64,000 nt of DNA from Fibrobacterota bacterium (GTDB lineage: Bacteria; Fibrobacterota; Fibrobacteria; UBA11236), in the NCBI GenBank assembly GCA_947482115.1, contig CANKII010000005.1:87461-151460 (forward strand), in the 5' to 3' direction. This document shows, one piece after another, positions 51,773 through 60,666 of this stretch. Both the position numbers and the translations under genes were made by a program. Under the pieces are notes generated by a model. That model had not been told where the DNA came from, made no database searches, and was given only the letters and a program-made list of their open reading frames with translations. Every line of letters starts with the position of its first letter. The stretch's first letter is position 1.

Positions 51773-52905
51773 ACTCCTTCCGGCGCAACATAGCCCGTCA
51801 CTCAGTCACAAAAGCATTGTTGCATCCGCTCATCACCTTGGTGGGTCTGCTCTCCCTGTTGCTGCTGATTTTTTTCGGCACGCTCTATCAGGCCGATCAC
51901 GGACTGTACGAGGCGCAGCATCGCTTCTTCGGCTACGGACTTTTGTTGGGCGGATATTTCCCGATGCCCGGTTCTTCCACCGTGCTATGGGTATTGTGCA
52001 TTCAATTAACCATCACCATGGTGTTTGTCATGCCACTTGTCTGGAAAAAACTGGGCTTGTGGATTGTGCATTGCGGGCTGCTGCTGCTGCTCATCGGCGG
52101 GTTCATCACGCAAACCATGGCCGTGGAATCCCAGCTCACCCTTGCCGAAGGAGAAACGGGCCATTTCACCACGGCCTATTCGGATTGGGAAGCCGCCTTC
52201 TGGAAAACCCGTGGCGACACCAATGAAGTGCTGGCCTATGTGGATCGCGATCTACGCGCCGGAAAAACGCTGGACCTCGCACCCTATCCCGCGCAACTCA
52301 AAGTCGAACGTTATTACGGAAATGCCGAAGCCTTCACGGATCAAATTACCGGAGGCGCAGCACCTTTCCTGAATGCTTCCGGTGTGGCCATACTCGAGGC
52401 GCGCAAACCCGAGAAGGAAGCGGGAGCCAATGCACCCGGCCTCATCGCCACTCTCAGCGAAAAAGGACGACCCGATCGAAAAATTCTTCTCTTCGGTCTG
52501 GAGGAAAAACCCCTCGTTCTGAAAATCGGCGGACAGGCTGTGTTCTGCCAGTTACGACGGAAACATTACCCCTTGTCCTTCGCCATCAAACTCACGGATT
52601 TCATTCGCGATTTACATCCGGGCACCGAGATTGCCAAAAGCTATGAGAGTTATGTCGACTTGCAGGACGGACTCTCCTCCCGCTCGGTCCGCATCTGGAT
52701 GAACAATCCCCTGAGATATCTCGGCTACACGTTCTTTCAGGCCAGCTTCAGTGAAGACAAGGATGGCGAGCAATCCACTTTGGCGGTGGTGACCAATCCG
52801 GGCCGTGTGCTGCCTTATGTCAGCAGTCTCATGGTCTTTGGCGGCATGCTGATTCATTTCGTGATCCGTTTTCTCGGGTACGTGAAAAGGACGGCACGCC
52901 CATGA
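51769..52905 (+). CDS. resB: ResB-like cytochrome c biogenesis protein
   Basis: A 378-residue inner-membrane protein of cytochrome c maturation system II, which with CcsA moves haem to apocytochromes. Three N-terminal helices (LITLVGLLSLLLLIFFGTLY, TVLWVLCIQLTITMVFVMPLVW, KLGLWIVHCGLLLLLIGGFI with a possible haem-ligand His) precede a large periplasmic domain with NPLRYLGYTFFQASFSED, and a last helix (YVSSLMVFGGMLIHFVIRFL). It starts at GTG overlapping the lipoprotein stop and overlaps ccsA by an ATGA. Thioredoxin-like CcsX is not seen. Confidence 0.85.
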   Translation: MNSFRRNIARHSVTKALLHPLITLVGLLSLLLLIFFGTLYQADHGLYEAQHRFFGYGLLLGGYFPMPGSSTVLWVLCIQLTITMVFVMPLVWKKLGLWIVHCGLLLLLIGGFITQTMAVESQLTLAEGETGHFTTAYSDWEAAFWKTRGDTNEVLAYVDRDLRAGKTLDLAPYPAQLKVERYYGNAEAFTDQITGGAAPFLNASGVAILEARKPEKEAGANAPGLIATLSEKGRPDRKILLFGLEEKPLVLKIGGQAVFCQLRRKHYPLSFAIKLTDFIRDLHPGTEIAKSYESYVDLQDGLSSRSVRIWMNNPLRYLGYTFFQASFSEDKDGEQSTLAVVTNPGRVLPYVSSLMVFGGMLIHFVIRFLGYVKRTARP

Positions 52906-54875
52906 AAATCCGTTTGATTTGTTGTCGGGTCTTCTTCGTAGCCATGTTTTGTTTAGGGGCAACCTGGTCCCTGAGCGGAGCCGAAGGGCCGGTTGCCCCT
53001 ACAACCGCCGCAACACAGGATATGGATTCGGTTTCGTTGTTGCCCCGCAACCTCGGAAAACCCGCCGTGGGTGTAAAAGACCTCGGTGCGTTCTCCTCCT
53101 TCGCGATATTGCATGACGGTCGCATCAAACCGCTGGAAACATTTTCCCGGCATTTGCTGTTGCAATGGTCAGGTCAAAGAAGTTATCAGGGAAATCCCGC
53201 GCTTGCAGTCCTCGCGGACATTCTTTTCGCTCCCGAAAAAACCGGCGACTACAAGATCTTCCGCATCGACAATCCCGAAGTGGCGGAGGCGATGCACATC
53301 GTTTCCGAAACGCACCGTCGTTATTCCTATCGCCAGCTGGAACCCGGTTTGCACAAGCTGCAAATTCTTGCCGCGCGCGCCGATTCCATAGAAGAGGCCA
53401 AACGCAACCTGGTCGAGAAGGAAGCGTTGCGCACCATGGCAAATGTCGTGGCTTATCTCAACCTGACACGGACGATGCAATACGCCCTTCCCTCCCCCGC
53501 GCTGGCCATTCGGTATCCTGAAACTCGCGCAGCTCTAAACCTATCAATGACAGGCGATGCACCCACGTTCTGGGAGTTGATGGACAAGGCCCCCATGCTG
53601 GCCCATGTGCTGGAGGGATTGGGAACCCGCACGGAAGAACAGCGCACGCCCGTGGAAAACGAAGTCGTGCGCCTTTCACGCATCATGTATCTCCAATCGC
53701 AAACAGGTCAGGGTTCCATCCTGCACGTCCTCCCGGACACGGGAAAGTCCACGCTGTGGGGCAGCCCTTCCGAAGTCATTTCTGATCCGGCAAGGTTGCA
53801 ATATTTGCGCAAGGAAATCGCGGCTTTGGCCATGATGGCTTCCGCCTATCGCACAGGCGATGCACAGGAGTTCAACAATCGCGCAAAGGCTTTCAACGAA
53901 GGCATTGGACAACTGGCTTCCGTTCAACTTGAAAAGACCCGTTTCCCGTTGGAAGTTCTTTACGAGCGAATGGATCCGCTCTTCCTCGCCAACGTGGCTT
54001 ACTGGATCGCGTTAATCCTCTGCTTCCTGTACTTTCTGTCGCCACGCCGCTGGCTGTATTCCACAGGATGGATCGTCATGGTCATTGCCATCGCCATTCA
54101 CGCCTCCTCCATCGTCTGTCGCATTCTCATCATGCGCCGCCCACCAGTAACGTCGTTGTTTGAAACCTTCCCCTTTGTCGCAGCCGTGGCCATCATATCC
54201 GCGCTGTTCCTGGAACGCCGCAGCCGTCAGGGAATCGCCTTGCTTTGCGCCGCACTTCTCGGTGTGGTGCTGTTGTCCATCGCGGGCCGCTACGCCGCCG
54301 ACGGCGATACCTTGCAAATGCTGGTGGCGGTTCTCAACAGTAATTTCTGGCTTTCCACCCATGTCGTGTGCGTCACCATCGGCTATGCAGCTTGCATCTT
54401 AAGCGGAGCCATCGGTCACATGCGCCTGATCCGCACCGTGTTTCCCAGCGCCACTTCGCCTGTCAAGGAAATCGATCGCATGGTTTACGGAACACTGTGC
54501 TTCGGTCTGCTCTTCTCCTTCATCGGCACGGTGCTCGGCGGTATCTGGGCGGATCAAAGCTGGGGCCGCTTCTGGGGCTGGGATCCGAAGGAAAACGGGG
54601 CGCTGTTAATCGTGTTGTGGTGCGCGATCATGCTGCATGCCCGTCAATGGGGCGTGGTGCGGGAGGTGGGAACGGCCGTCGGCTCCGTGATCGGAGCCAT
54701 TCTCGTCAGTCTCGCATGGCTGGGCGTGAACCTGCTCAACGTCGGTTTGCATTCCTACGGATTCACCACGGGCGCGGCTGTGAAACTGTTCTCCTATGTC
54801 GGTGGGGAAATTCTATTCCTGATTCTGATCGGAATCGGGATTACATGGCGTAAGCGCCGCACGGCCAAAGCTTAG
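52902..54875 (+). CDS. ccsA: CcsA/ResC-type cytochrome c assembly protein with long N-terminal domain
   Basis: A 657-residue membrane protein. The C-terminal half is CcsA: several helices, the periplasmic WWD haem-binding loop WADQSWGRFWGWDPKENGAL near residues 548-567, and conserved His in SIVCR-flanking and LSTHVVC helices. The N-terminal 360 residues after the signal sequence are an extra periplasmic domain (GRIKPLETFSRHLLLQW, HIVSETHRRYSYRQLEPG), as in the long ResC-like proteins of FCB-group and epsilon bacteria. A palindromic repeat encodes residues about 18-33, next to the signal peptide. Its stop overlaps the convergent gene by 4 bp. Confidence 0.88.
   Translation: MKIRLICCRVFFVAMFCLGATWSLSGAEGPVAPTTAATQDMDSVSLLPRNLGKPAVGVKDLGAFSSFAILHDGRIKPLETFSRHLLLQWSGQRSYQGNPALAVLADILFAPEKTGDYKIFRIDNPEVAEAMHIVSETHRRYSYRQLEPGLHKLQILAARADSIEEAKRNLVEKEALRTMANVVAYLNLTRTMQYALPSPALAIRYPETRAALNLSMTGDAPTFWELMDKAPMLAHVLEGLGTRTEEQRTPVENEVVRLSRIMYLQSQTGQGSILHVLPDTGKSTLWGSPSEVISDPARLQYLRKEIAALAMMASAYRTGDAQEFNNRAKAFNEGIGQLASVQLEKTRFPLEVLYERMDPLFLANVAYWIALILCFLYFLSPRRWLYSTGWIVMVIAIAIHASSIVCRILIMRRPPVTSLFETFPFVAAVAIISALFLERRSRQGIALLCAALLGVVLLSIAGRYAADGDTLQMLVAVLNSNFWLSTHVVCVTIGYAACILSGAIGHMRLIRTVFPSATSPVKEIDRMVYGTLCFGLLFSFIGTVLGGIWADQSWGRFWGWDPKENGALLIVLWCAIMLHARQWGVVREVGTAVGSVIGAILVSLAWLGVNLLNVGLHSYGFTTGAAVKLFSYVGGEILFLILIGIGITWRKRRTAKA
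52953..53000. repeat. GTAGGGGC-type inverted repeat inside ccsA
   Basis: TAGGGGCAACC (52953-52963) and GGTTGCCCCTA (52990-53000) are perfect arms; the inner part pairs imperfectly and carries CCCTGAGC / GCCGAAGGG, related to the CTTCGACAAGCTCAG repeat. It is read in frame as LGATWSLSGAEGPVAPTT at the end of the signal peptide of CcsA. Confidence 0.8.
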
Positions 54876-56677
54876 GGCATATAAGCGATTTGTTTCTCCA
54901 CCACGGTGGGGTTTCTGTTGACATCCCACATCGTTATTCTCGCGAAGTAAATCCCCCGGGTCATGGAATGACCATCCGCCCCGGTTCCATTCCACTTGAG
55001 TTCGCGTTCGCCATGTGTTGCCTGACTCCACATCGAACGGCCCCAGACATCGGCAATGGAAAGTTGCGCAGACACCATTCCCTCGGGTAGATGAAAAACC
55101 ATGCGCCCGGATTCTACATTTGACAGGTTATTCAGGATTGCCGAACTCGCATTTATGGTAATTGGAATAGTCAATGTGGTTGTGCCACCCGGGCCTAAAG
55201 CCGTTACGATATAATTCGAAGCGGCTTTTACAGTTGTCGGTGTACCTGAAATAATCCCGTTGGACGTATTCAAACTCAGGCCTACTGGAAGCGCAGGATT
55301 GACCGCATACGAGGTCACTGTTCCCGTCACCGCAATCACCGAGTCCGGAACCATCGTCTTTGTTGCAGTCAACCCCAATGGATTTGTTCGATAGGTTAAA
55401 CCTGAAGGAGGAGGCGGAGGATCCACTATCGCCTCAAATGCAACCACCAACGAACCTGGCTTTTGCGTTTCATAGTTCATCTTTACCCAACTGGAATCCC
55501 GCGCGACATTTTCAAATCGCACCTCATCCAGTTTCCCACTGAAAAATCCCGAGTCATTCGAGAAACTGCCGATGGTCACATCAAAATCGCTGCGAGTAGT
55601 CACGGTTGTGCTTGTGCTGGATAAAGCTGAAAACGATCCATCTACAATCACTTTAAGGTTTGCCGGTGTCCCCGATGGACCATTCCTTATTGCTGTGATA
55701 TAATGCCACGCAGGTGGAACTGGCGTTAAGGGGGGATATGGAAGAGGGACATAGGGGGTCAAACGATGATCTCCTCGCTTGTAAACCGCAGTCGGTCCAT
55801 CCGCAAAATCTATCCTCATCGTGTCGCCACCCGGAGTGCGTATCCCATCTATTGCAGGATCCAAAAGTCGCATATGAAACTGCTGTCCATTTGTCCCTCT
55901 TGATTTTGAAATAATCCCCTTGCGTGTCGCTGTCCCACTCGGATATTCGCTCACATTCATCCAAGCCGAAATGGTGTATTGTATCCCGCTGGGATTTGTT
56001 ATAGAATCGTTCTGAAAATTCAACGCATTGTTCGTGAAGGTATTCCCACCCGTTGCTGTCGCAATCCGGTACGAGCCTCCATTGTTGTTGGTGTTGTTCC
56101 CCAAAAAACTCTTGGCATGTCCAATAAGACCCGCTGTGTCCGCAGGATTTCTTCCACCCCGATTCTGTGGAATTCCCTTGAACTTGTTTGAGGTCGCATC
56201 GCGGATCGTGTCGTTAAGCCCCGTCTCTCCTAAATGGAACACACCCTGAAAATTATTCGCCGTCGAGAATACCACCGCACCGTTCGAAGAATCCGCAGCA
56301 CCCGCCTTGCCGTAGTAGATGCGAAATCTCGACGCGTTGCTGCTATTCCCCAGAACCGTGTCCAAAAGCACCCACACATTGGCGGACTGCGCGGCGCTGT
56401 CCCAACTTTCAATCTGATACTTCAGAGGGAGGCTGTTGTTTTTCGCAAAGCGAATATCACGACCATTCCCTGCTGCAAGGGCAAAATTGAAGTTCGTTGC
56501 ATTCAAACGAACCAACAGGGGGTAATTCAACAGCGTCGCAGATACATTCGCCCCACCTGCCGTCGTATTTACACTGAAATTACGGTAACGCCCCCATGTT
56601 CCGTACACTTCCTGCCCAAGACTGAGCGTTACCAATCCCAGCATGGCAGCAGCGCATGAGCAGAAGATGTTTCTCAT
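54872..56677 (-). CDS. Secreted DUF2341 / LamG-like protein with putative Ig domain and sorting-like C-terminus
   Basis: A 601-residue exported protein paralogous to the one at 47120. The signal peptide is RNIFCSCAAAMLGLVTLSLG. DUF2341 has YPLLVRLNATNF, DIRFAKNNS and FRIYYGKAGAADSSNG; the LamG-like domain has YTISAWMNVSEYP and FFSGKLDEVRFENVARDSSW. A Pro-rich linker (DPPPPPSG) leads to a He_PIG-type putative Ig domain (SYAVNPALPVGLSLNTSNGI). The tail FHLPEGMVSAQLSIADVWGRSMW ... TRGIYFARI matches the tail of the paralogue. It is convergent with ccsA. Confidence 0.82.
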   Translation of the reverse strand: MRNIFCSCAAAMLGLVTLSLGQEVYGTWGRYRNFSVNTTAGGANVSATLLNYPLLVRLNATNFNFALAAGNGRDIRFAKNNSLPLKYQIESWDSAAQSANVWVLLDTVLGNSSNASRFRIYYGKAGAADSSNGAVVFSTANNFQGVFHLGETGLNDTIRDATSNKFKGIPQNRGGRNPADTAGLIGHAKSFLGNNTNNNGGSYRIATATGGNTFTNNALNFQNDSITNPSGIQYTISAWMNVSEYPSGTATRKGIISKSRGTNGQQFHMRLLDPAIDGIRTPGGDTMRIDFADGPTAVYKRGDHRLTPYVPLPYPPLTPVPPAWHYITAIRNGPSGTPANLKVIVDGSFSALSSTSTTVTTRSDFDVTIGSFSNDSGFFSGKLDEVRFENVARDSSWVKMNYETQKPGSLVVAFEAIVDPPPPPSGLTYRTNPLGLTATKTMVPDSVIAVTGTVTSYAVNPALPVGLSLNTSNGIISGTPTTVKAASNYIVTALGPGGTTTLTIPITINASSAILNNLSNVESGRMVFHLPEGMVSAQLSIADVWGRSMWSQATHGERELKWNGTGADGHSMTRGIYFARITMWDVNRNPTVVEKQIAYMP

Positions 56678-56766
56678 GATGTTCTCGTTCCTGAACCCAT
56701 TCGACCCGAATAGAAACTAAAGGTTTTATTAAAGTAACGCATGGGATTTTATTGAAAAAAAGGCCC

Positions 56767-56803
56767 GCCGGTAGGGACGCAATTGAATCACGCCCGTACC
56801 GGC
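56767..56803. repeat. Degenerate palindrome with ATTGAATC core
   Basis: GCCGGTAGGGACGCAATT and AATCACGCCCGTACCGGC face each other around one G, with four mismatches in 18 pairs. The centre ATTGAATC and the GGG.CGC arms match the perfect palindrome at 3535-3575. It lies about 65 bp upstream of the pentose-oxidation operon. Confidence 0.7.
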
Positions 56804-56869
56804 GGCATACTGTCTGCTTGGGCTTTATTTATGTTTCCATGGCAAATTATGGGGAAAACGGGGAAAACC

Positions 56870-58060
56870 ATGGCATTATATCAAAACGGTCTTCAATTTC
56901 TCCCAAAAGACGGTTTCACAGGAACGTTGATCGGCCGTGCATGGATACCAGCCGCGCTCACGCAAAGCATCGCCGGTCCCAGTCCTGTGCTCATCACGGA
57001 AAAAGGTGTCCTCGAACTCACGAATATCGCTCCCACTTGCGCGGAATTATTGAACAACGGTTTTTCCACCAATGGTCTTGACCTTTCCAAATTGAAAAAC
57101 CTCGGAAGCTACGACACCATCATGGCCAACACTTTGGCCGCAAACCGCGACCAGGATATTCCCCATTTTCTTTCCCCCGTGGACATTCAAGCCATCAAGG
57201 CTTGCGGCGTCACTTTTGTGGTGAGTATGATCGAACGGGTGATCGAAGAACGCGCTGCGGGAGACGCCAAAAAAGCGGATGAAATTCGCGACAAGATCAA
57301 GACCGGAATTGGCACGGATATCGCCAGCATCAAACCGGGATCGGCACAGGCTGAAGAATTAAAAGCCATGCTGAAGGCCGAAGGCCTCTGGTCGCAATAT
57401 CTCGAAGTGGGAATTGGCCCTTATGCGGAAGTCTTCACCAAGGCCCAACCACTGTCTTCCGTGGGAATCGGCGCCGAAGTCGGCATTCTCACCGTCTCCT
57501 CATGGAATAATCCGGAGCCGGAAACGGTGCTATTGGTGGATGCAAAAGGAAAAGTCGTGGGAGTCACTTTGGGCAATGATGTGAACCTGCGGGATATTGA
57601 AGGCCGCAGTGCGCTTTTGCTGGGCAAAGCCAAAGACAACAACGCCTCCTGCGCCATCGGCCCGTTCATCCGTCTGTTCGATGCGAGTTTCACCATCGAT
57701 CATGTGCGCAATCAGGAAGTGGGATTGACGGTGGAAGGGGACGACGGATTCAAACTCGCTGAAGCCAGCTACATGAAAAAAATCAGCCGCGATGTTCTGG
57801 ATTTGGTGGGACAAACCATCAATGAAAACCATCAATATCCCGATGGCATCGCCTTGTTTACCGGAACGCTGTTTGCGCCCACGCAGGATCGCGGCGGCAA
57901 GGGAATGGGCTTCACTCATAAAATTGGCGACACCGTCCGCATCCATTCGGAGAAACTGGGCGTCCTGCAAAACCGTGTGACGTATTGCCATCAGGCTCCG
58001 GCCTGGGAATTCGGCATTTCCGCCTTGATGAAAAATCTCAGCCAGCGCGGACTGCTGTAA
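56870..58060 (+). CDS. FAH-family 2-keto-3-deoxy-pentonate dehydratase (XylX-like)
   Basis: A 396-residue fumarylacetoacetate-hydrolase-family protein from ATG 56870 (GGGGAAAA upstream). The metal-site region reads IGAEVGILTVSSWNNPEPETVLLVD, followed by GVTLGNDVNLRDIEGRSALLLGKAKDNNASCAIGPFIRLFD, which is highly typical of the dehydratases that turn 2-keto-3-deoxy-D-xylonate or L-arabonate into 2-oxoglutarate semialdehyde. The next gene encodes the matching semialdehyde dehydrogenase and a lactonase follows, so a Weimberg-type pathway is indicated. Whether the sugar is xylose or arabinose cannot be told. The true start could be slightly upstream. Confidence 0.82.
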   Translation: MALYQNGLQFLPKDGFTGTLIGRAWIPAALTQSIAGPSPVLITEKGVLELTNIAPTCAELLNNGFSTNGLDLSKLKNLGSYDTIMANTLAANRDQDIPHFLSPVDIQAIKACGVTFVVSMIERVIEERAAGDAKKADEIRDKIKTGIGTDIASIKPGSAQAEELKAMLKAEGLWSQYLEVGIGPYAEVFTKAQPLSSVGIGAEVGILTVSSWNNPEPETVLLVDAKGKVVGVTLGNDVNLRDIEGRSALLLGKAKDNNASCAIGPFIRLFDASFTIDHVRNQEVGLTVEGDDGFKLAEASYMKKISRDVLDLVGQTINENHQYPDGIALFTGTLFAPTQDRGGKGMGFTHKIGDTVRIHSEKLGVLQNRVTYCHQAPAWEFGISALMKNLSQRGLL

Positions 58061-58094
58061 AAAACAAGTTGAAAATAAAGAAGGACTTTGAACC

Positions 58095-59672
58095 ATGATC
58101 GCATTGAAACAGCAATCCTATATCGGCGGCAACTGGGTGACACCCGGCGGCAAGCCGTTTTCATCGCAGAATCCACGCACCGGAGAAACCGTTGCGACCT
58201 ATACGAGCAGCGGAGTGCAGGAAGTGGAACAGGCTTTGAACGCAGCCAATGCGGCCTATCAACAATATCGACTGCTCGACAAAAATGCCATCGCCAAATT
58301 CCTGAACACCATCGCCGATGAAATTGAAGCCTTGGGCGATCAACTCTTGGAAACAGCAGACAAGGAAACCGGCCTCGGAATTCCACGCCTCACGGGTGAA
58401 CGCGCCCGTACCTGCGGACAGATTCGCGCTTTCGCACAACTCGTTGCGGAAGGTCAATGGCTGCAGGCCAGCATTGACACGGCCATTCCCGATCGACAAC
58501 CATTGCCCAAACCCGACATCCGCCGCATGCTGCGACCGATTGGTCCGGTCGTTGTTTTCGGTGCATCCAATTTTCCTTTTGCCTTTGGAACGGTGGGTGG
58601 CGACACTGCCTCTGCACTCGCTGCCGGAAACCCGGTGGTCGTGAAAGGGCATTCTTTTCATCCTGCCACCTCCGAATTGTTTTGCCATGCCGTCGATAAG
58701 GCAATTCAATCCTGCGGCATGCCCAAAGGCATTTTTTCCCTGCTGCTGGGAAATGGTCACGATATGGGCGCGGCTTTGGTGAAACATCCTTTCACACAAG
58801 CCGTGGGTTTCACCGGTTCGCTCAAAGGTGGCCGCACTTTCATGGATCTCGCTGCGGCCCGCGAAAATCCCATCCCTGTTTACACCGAGATGGGCAGCAT
58901 CAATCCCGTTTTCATTCTTGAGGACGCCCTGAAGACCAAAGCCGAATCGATTGCCGCAGGCCTCAGCGCTTCTGTGTGCCTGGGTACGGGTCAATTCTGC
59001 ACCTCTCCCGGCATCGCGGTGACGTTGAAAAATCCCGGCTTTGAAAAAATGTTGAAAGAAAAATTCGACGAGAAACCTCGCGGCGTTTTGCTGCACAGCC
59101 GAATCGGCAGCGCTTTTTCAGAAGCGATATCCGAAGTGGTAAAACATCCGAATGTTGGATGGCTCAATTTCACCCCGATGGGCGACAACATCCTGATGCC
59201 ACCCAATGTCGTGTTTAAAACCAGCGCCACCGCTTTCCTGGCGGATCCGAAATTGTCCGGGGAAATCTTCGGCCCCGCAATCTTGCTGGTGGTTTGCGAT
59301 GACATGAATCAAATGCTGGCCGTAGCCAAAAATTTGTCGGGAAACCTCACGGCAACCATTCACGCCACGGACGCGGACTCCGCCGATGCAGCGCAACTGC
59401 TTTCCCTACTGGATCAAAAAGTGGGACGCATCGTTTACAACGGCTTCCCCACCGGTGTGGAAGTTTGCCCCTCGCAGCAGCATGGCGGCCCCTACCCCGC
59501 CACATCAAACGCCTTCTCCACCAGCGTCGGCACCGATGCCATCACACGCTTCGTGCGCTTCGTGGCCTTTCAGGGAACACCGAACAACCTGCTGCCCGAT
59601 GCCCTGAAAAACGAAAACCCCTACGGAATTTACCGCAAGGTGAACGGTAAACTTACGCGCGATGCGGTTTAA
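58095..59672 (+). CDS. 2,5-dioxovalerate (alpha-ketoglutaric semialdehyde) dehydrogenase
   Basis: A 525-residue aldehyde dehydrogenase; AAGGA precedes the ATG. FGASNFPFAFGTVGGDTASA and VVVKGHSFHP are the cofactor region, YTEMGSINPVFIL carries the general-base Glu and ASVCLGTGQFCTSPGI the catalytic Cys, the form typical of KGSA dehydrogenases (NADP-type) rather than other ALDHs. It oxidises 2-oxoglutarate semialdehyde to 2-oxoglutarate, the last step of the Weimberg pathway. It lies 34 bp after the dehydratase-like gene and 10 bp before the next. Confidence 0.9.
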   Translation: MIALKQQSYIGGNWVTPGGKPFSSQNPRTGETVATYTSSGVQEVEQALNAANAAYQQYRLLDKNAIAKFLNTIADEIEALGDQLLETADKETGLGIPRLTGERARTCGQIRAFAQLVAEGQWLQASIDTAIPDRQPLPKPDIRRMLRPIGPVVVFGASNFPFAFGTVGGDTASALAAGNPVVVKGHSFHPATSELFCHAVDKAIQSCGMPKGIFSLLLGNGHDMGAALVKHPFTQAVGFTGSLKGGRTFMDLAAARENPIPVYTEMGSINPVFILEDALKTKAESIAAGLSASVCLGTGQFCTSPGIAVTLKNPGFEKMLKEKFDEKPRGVLLHSRIGSAFSEAISEVVKHPNVGWLNFTPMGDNILMPPNVVFKTSATAFLADPKLSGEIFGPAILLVVCDDMNQMLAVAKNLSGNLTATIHATDADSADAAQLLSLLDQKVGRIVYNGFPTGVEVCPSQQHGGPYPATSNAFSTSVGTDAITRFVRFVAFQGTPNNLLPDALKNENPYGIYRKVNGKLTRDAV

Positions 59673-59682
59673 GGAAAACTCC

Positions 59683-60636
59683 ATGAAAGTCGTCATTACC
59701 GATTGCAACTTCGCATCGTTCGCCGAAGAACAGCAAATGTGCGACCGCAATGGTCATCAACTCATCATTCTACAATGCAAAACACCTGAAGAAGTGATCG
59801 CAAATACTGCGGATGCGGACGCCTTGTTCGTGCAATATGTTCCCATCACCGATGCGGTACTGGCGAATCTGAAACAATGCCAAGTGATCGTGCGCTACGG
59901 TATTGGACTGGATAACATTGATTTAGCCGCCGCAAAAAAGCACAATGTTCCTGTTTGCAATGTTCCCGATTACGGCATCGATGAAGTCGCAGATCACGCC
60001 TCCGCTTTGACTTTGACCTTGTTGCGGCAGCTTACGTTTTTCGACAACTCCATCCGCCAAGGCAAGTGGCCTTCCGTCGCACCCACACCCATGCTGTCCT
60101 GCAAGGGAATGATGTTCACCGTGGCCGGTGCGGGCCGCATTGGACGTGCCACGCTGGAACGCATGCGCGCATTCGGTTTCAAACTGGGAGCCTACGATCC
60201 GTATGTGTCGGAAAAAGACCTGAACGACATGGGCGTTGAGAAGTTGTCATTGGATGATCTCTTTTCAAAAGCGGATGTCATTTCACTGCATTTGCCTCTG
60301 AGCAAAGAAACCCACCATCTGGTCAATCGAGATCGCTTAAAGTCCATGAAGAATCACGCCATTCTCATCAATACTTCCCGCGGCGGATTGATCGACACTC
60401 ATGCCTTGGCCGCGGCATTGGATGCCGGAGAAATTGGTCATGCAGGCATTGATGTTTTTGAAAGCGAACCGATGGAAGCCGGTCATCCCCTGCGGACTTG
60501 CAAGAACGCACTGCTCACACCCCATATCGCTTATTACAGCGCGGCCAGCATTGTGCGATTGCAACGCTTTGCCGCCGAAGATGTGGAACGGGCTCTCACC
60601 GGGAAACCCTTGCGTTGTCAGTATACTGCCGTGTAA
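59683..60636 (+). CDS. D-isomer-specific 2-hydroxyacid dehydrogenase (CtBP-like)
   Basis: A 317-residue NAD-dependent oxidoreductase; AAGGAAAA precedes ATG 59683. The Rossmann motif is VAGAGRIGRATLERM, and the catalytic set is Arg in NTSRGGLID, Glu in GIDVFESEP and His in LLTPHIAYYS. YGIGLDNIDLAAAKKHNVPVCNVPDYGIDEVADH is typical of the phosphoglycerate-dehydrogenase / C-terminal-binding-protein branch. It sits inside the pentose operon where a sugar dehydrogenase would be expected, but this fold reduces 2-keto acids, so it may act on a keto acid intermediate. Confidence 0.88.
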   Translation: MKVVITDCNFASFAEEQQMCDRNGHQLIILQCKTPEEVIANTADADALFVQYVPITDAVLANLKQCQVIVRYGIGLDNIDLAAAKKHNVPVCNVPDYGIDEVADHASALTLTLLRQLTFFDNSIRQGKWPSVAPTPMLSCKGMMFTVAGAGRIGRATLERMRAFGFKLGAYDPYVSEKDLNDMGVEKLSLDDLFSKADVISLHLPLSKETHHLVNRDRLKSMKNHAILINTSRGGLIDTHALAAALDAGEIGHAGIDVFESEPMEAGHPLRTCKNALLTPHIAYYSAASIVRLQRFAAEDVERALTGKPLRCQYTAV

Positions 60637-60666
60637 TTTTTTCTTCTGTTCGGAAGGAGTTCAGCC

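Noticed and set aside
58161..59096. 311-residue frame on the minus strand
   Set aside because: It is antisense to the semialdehyde dehydrogenase and has a composition typical of shadow frames.
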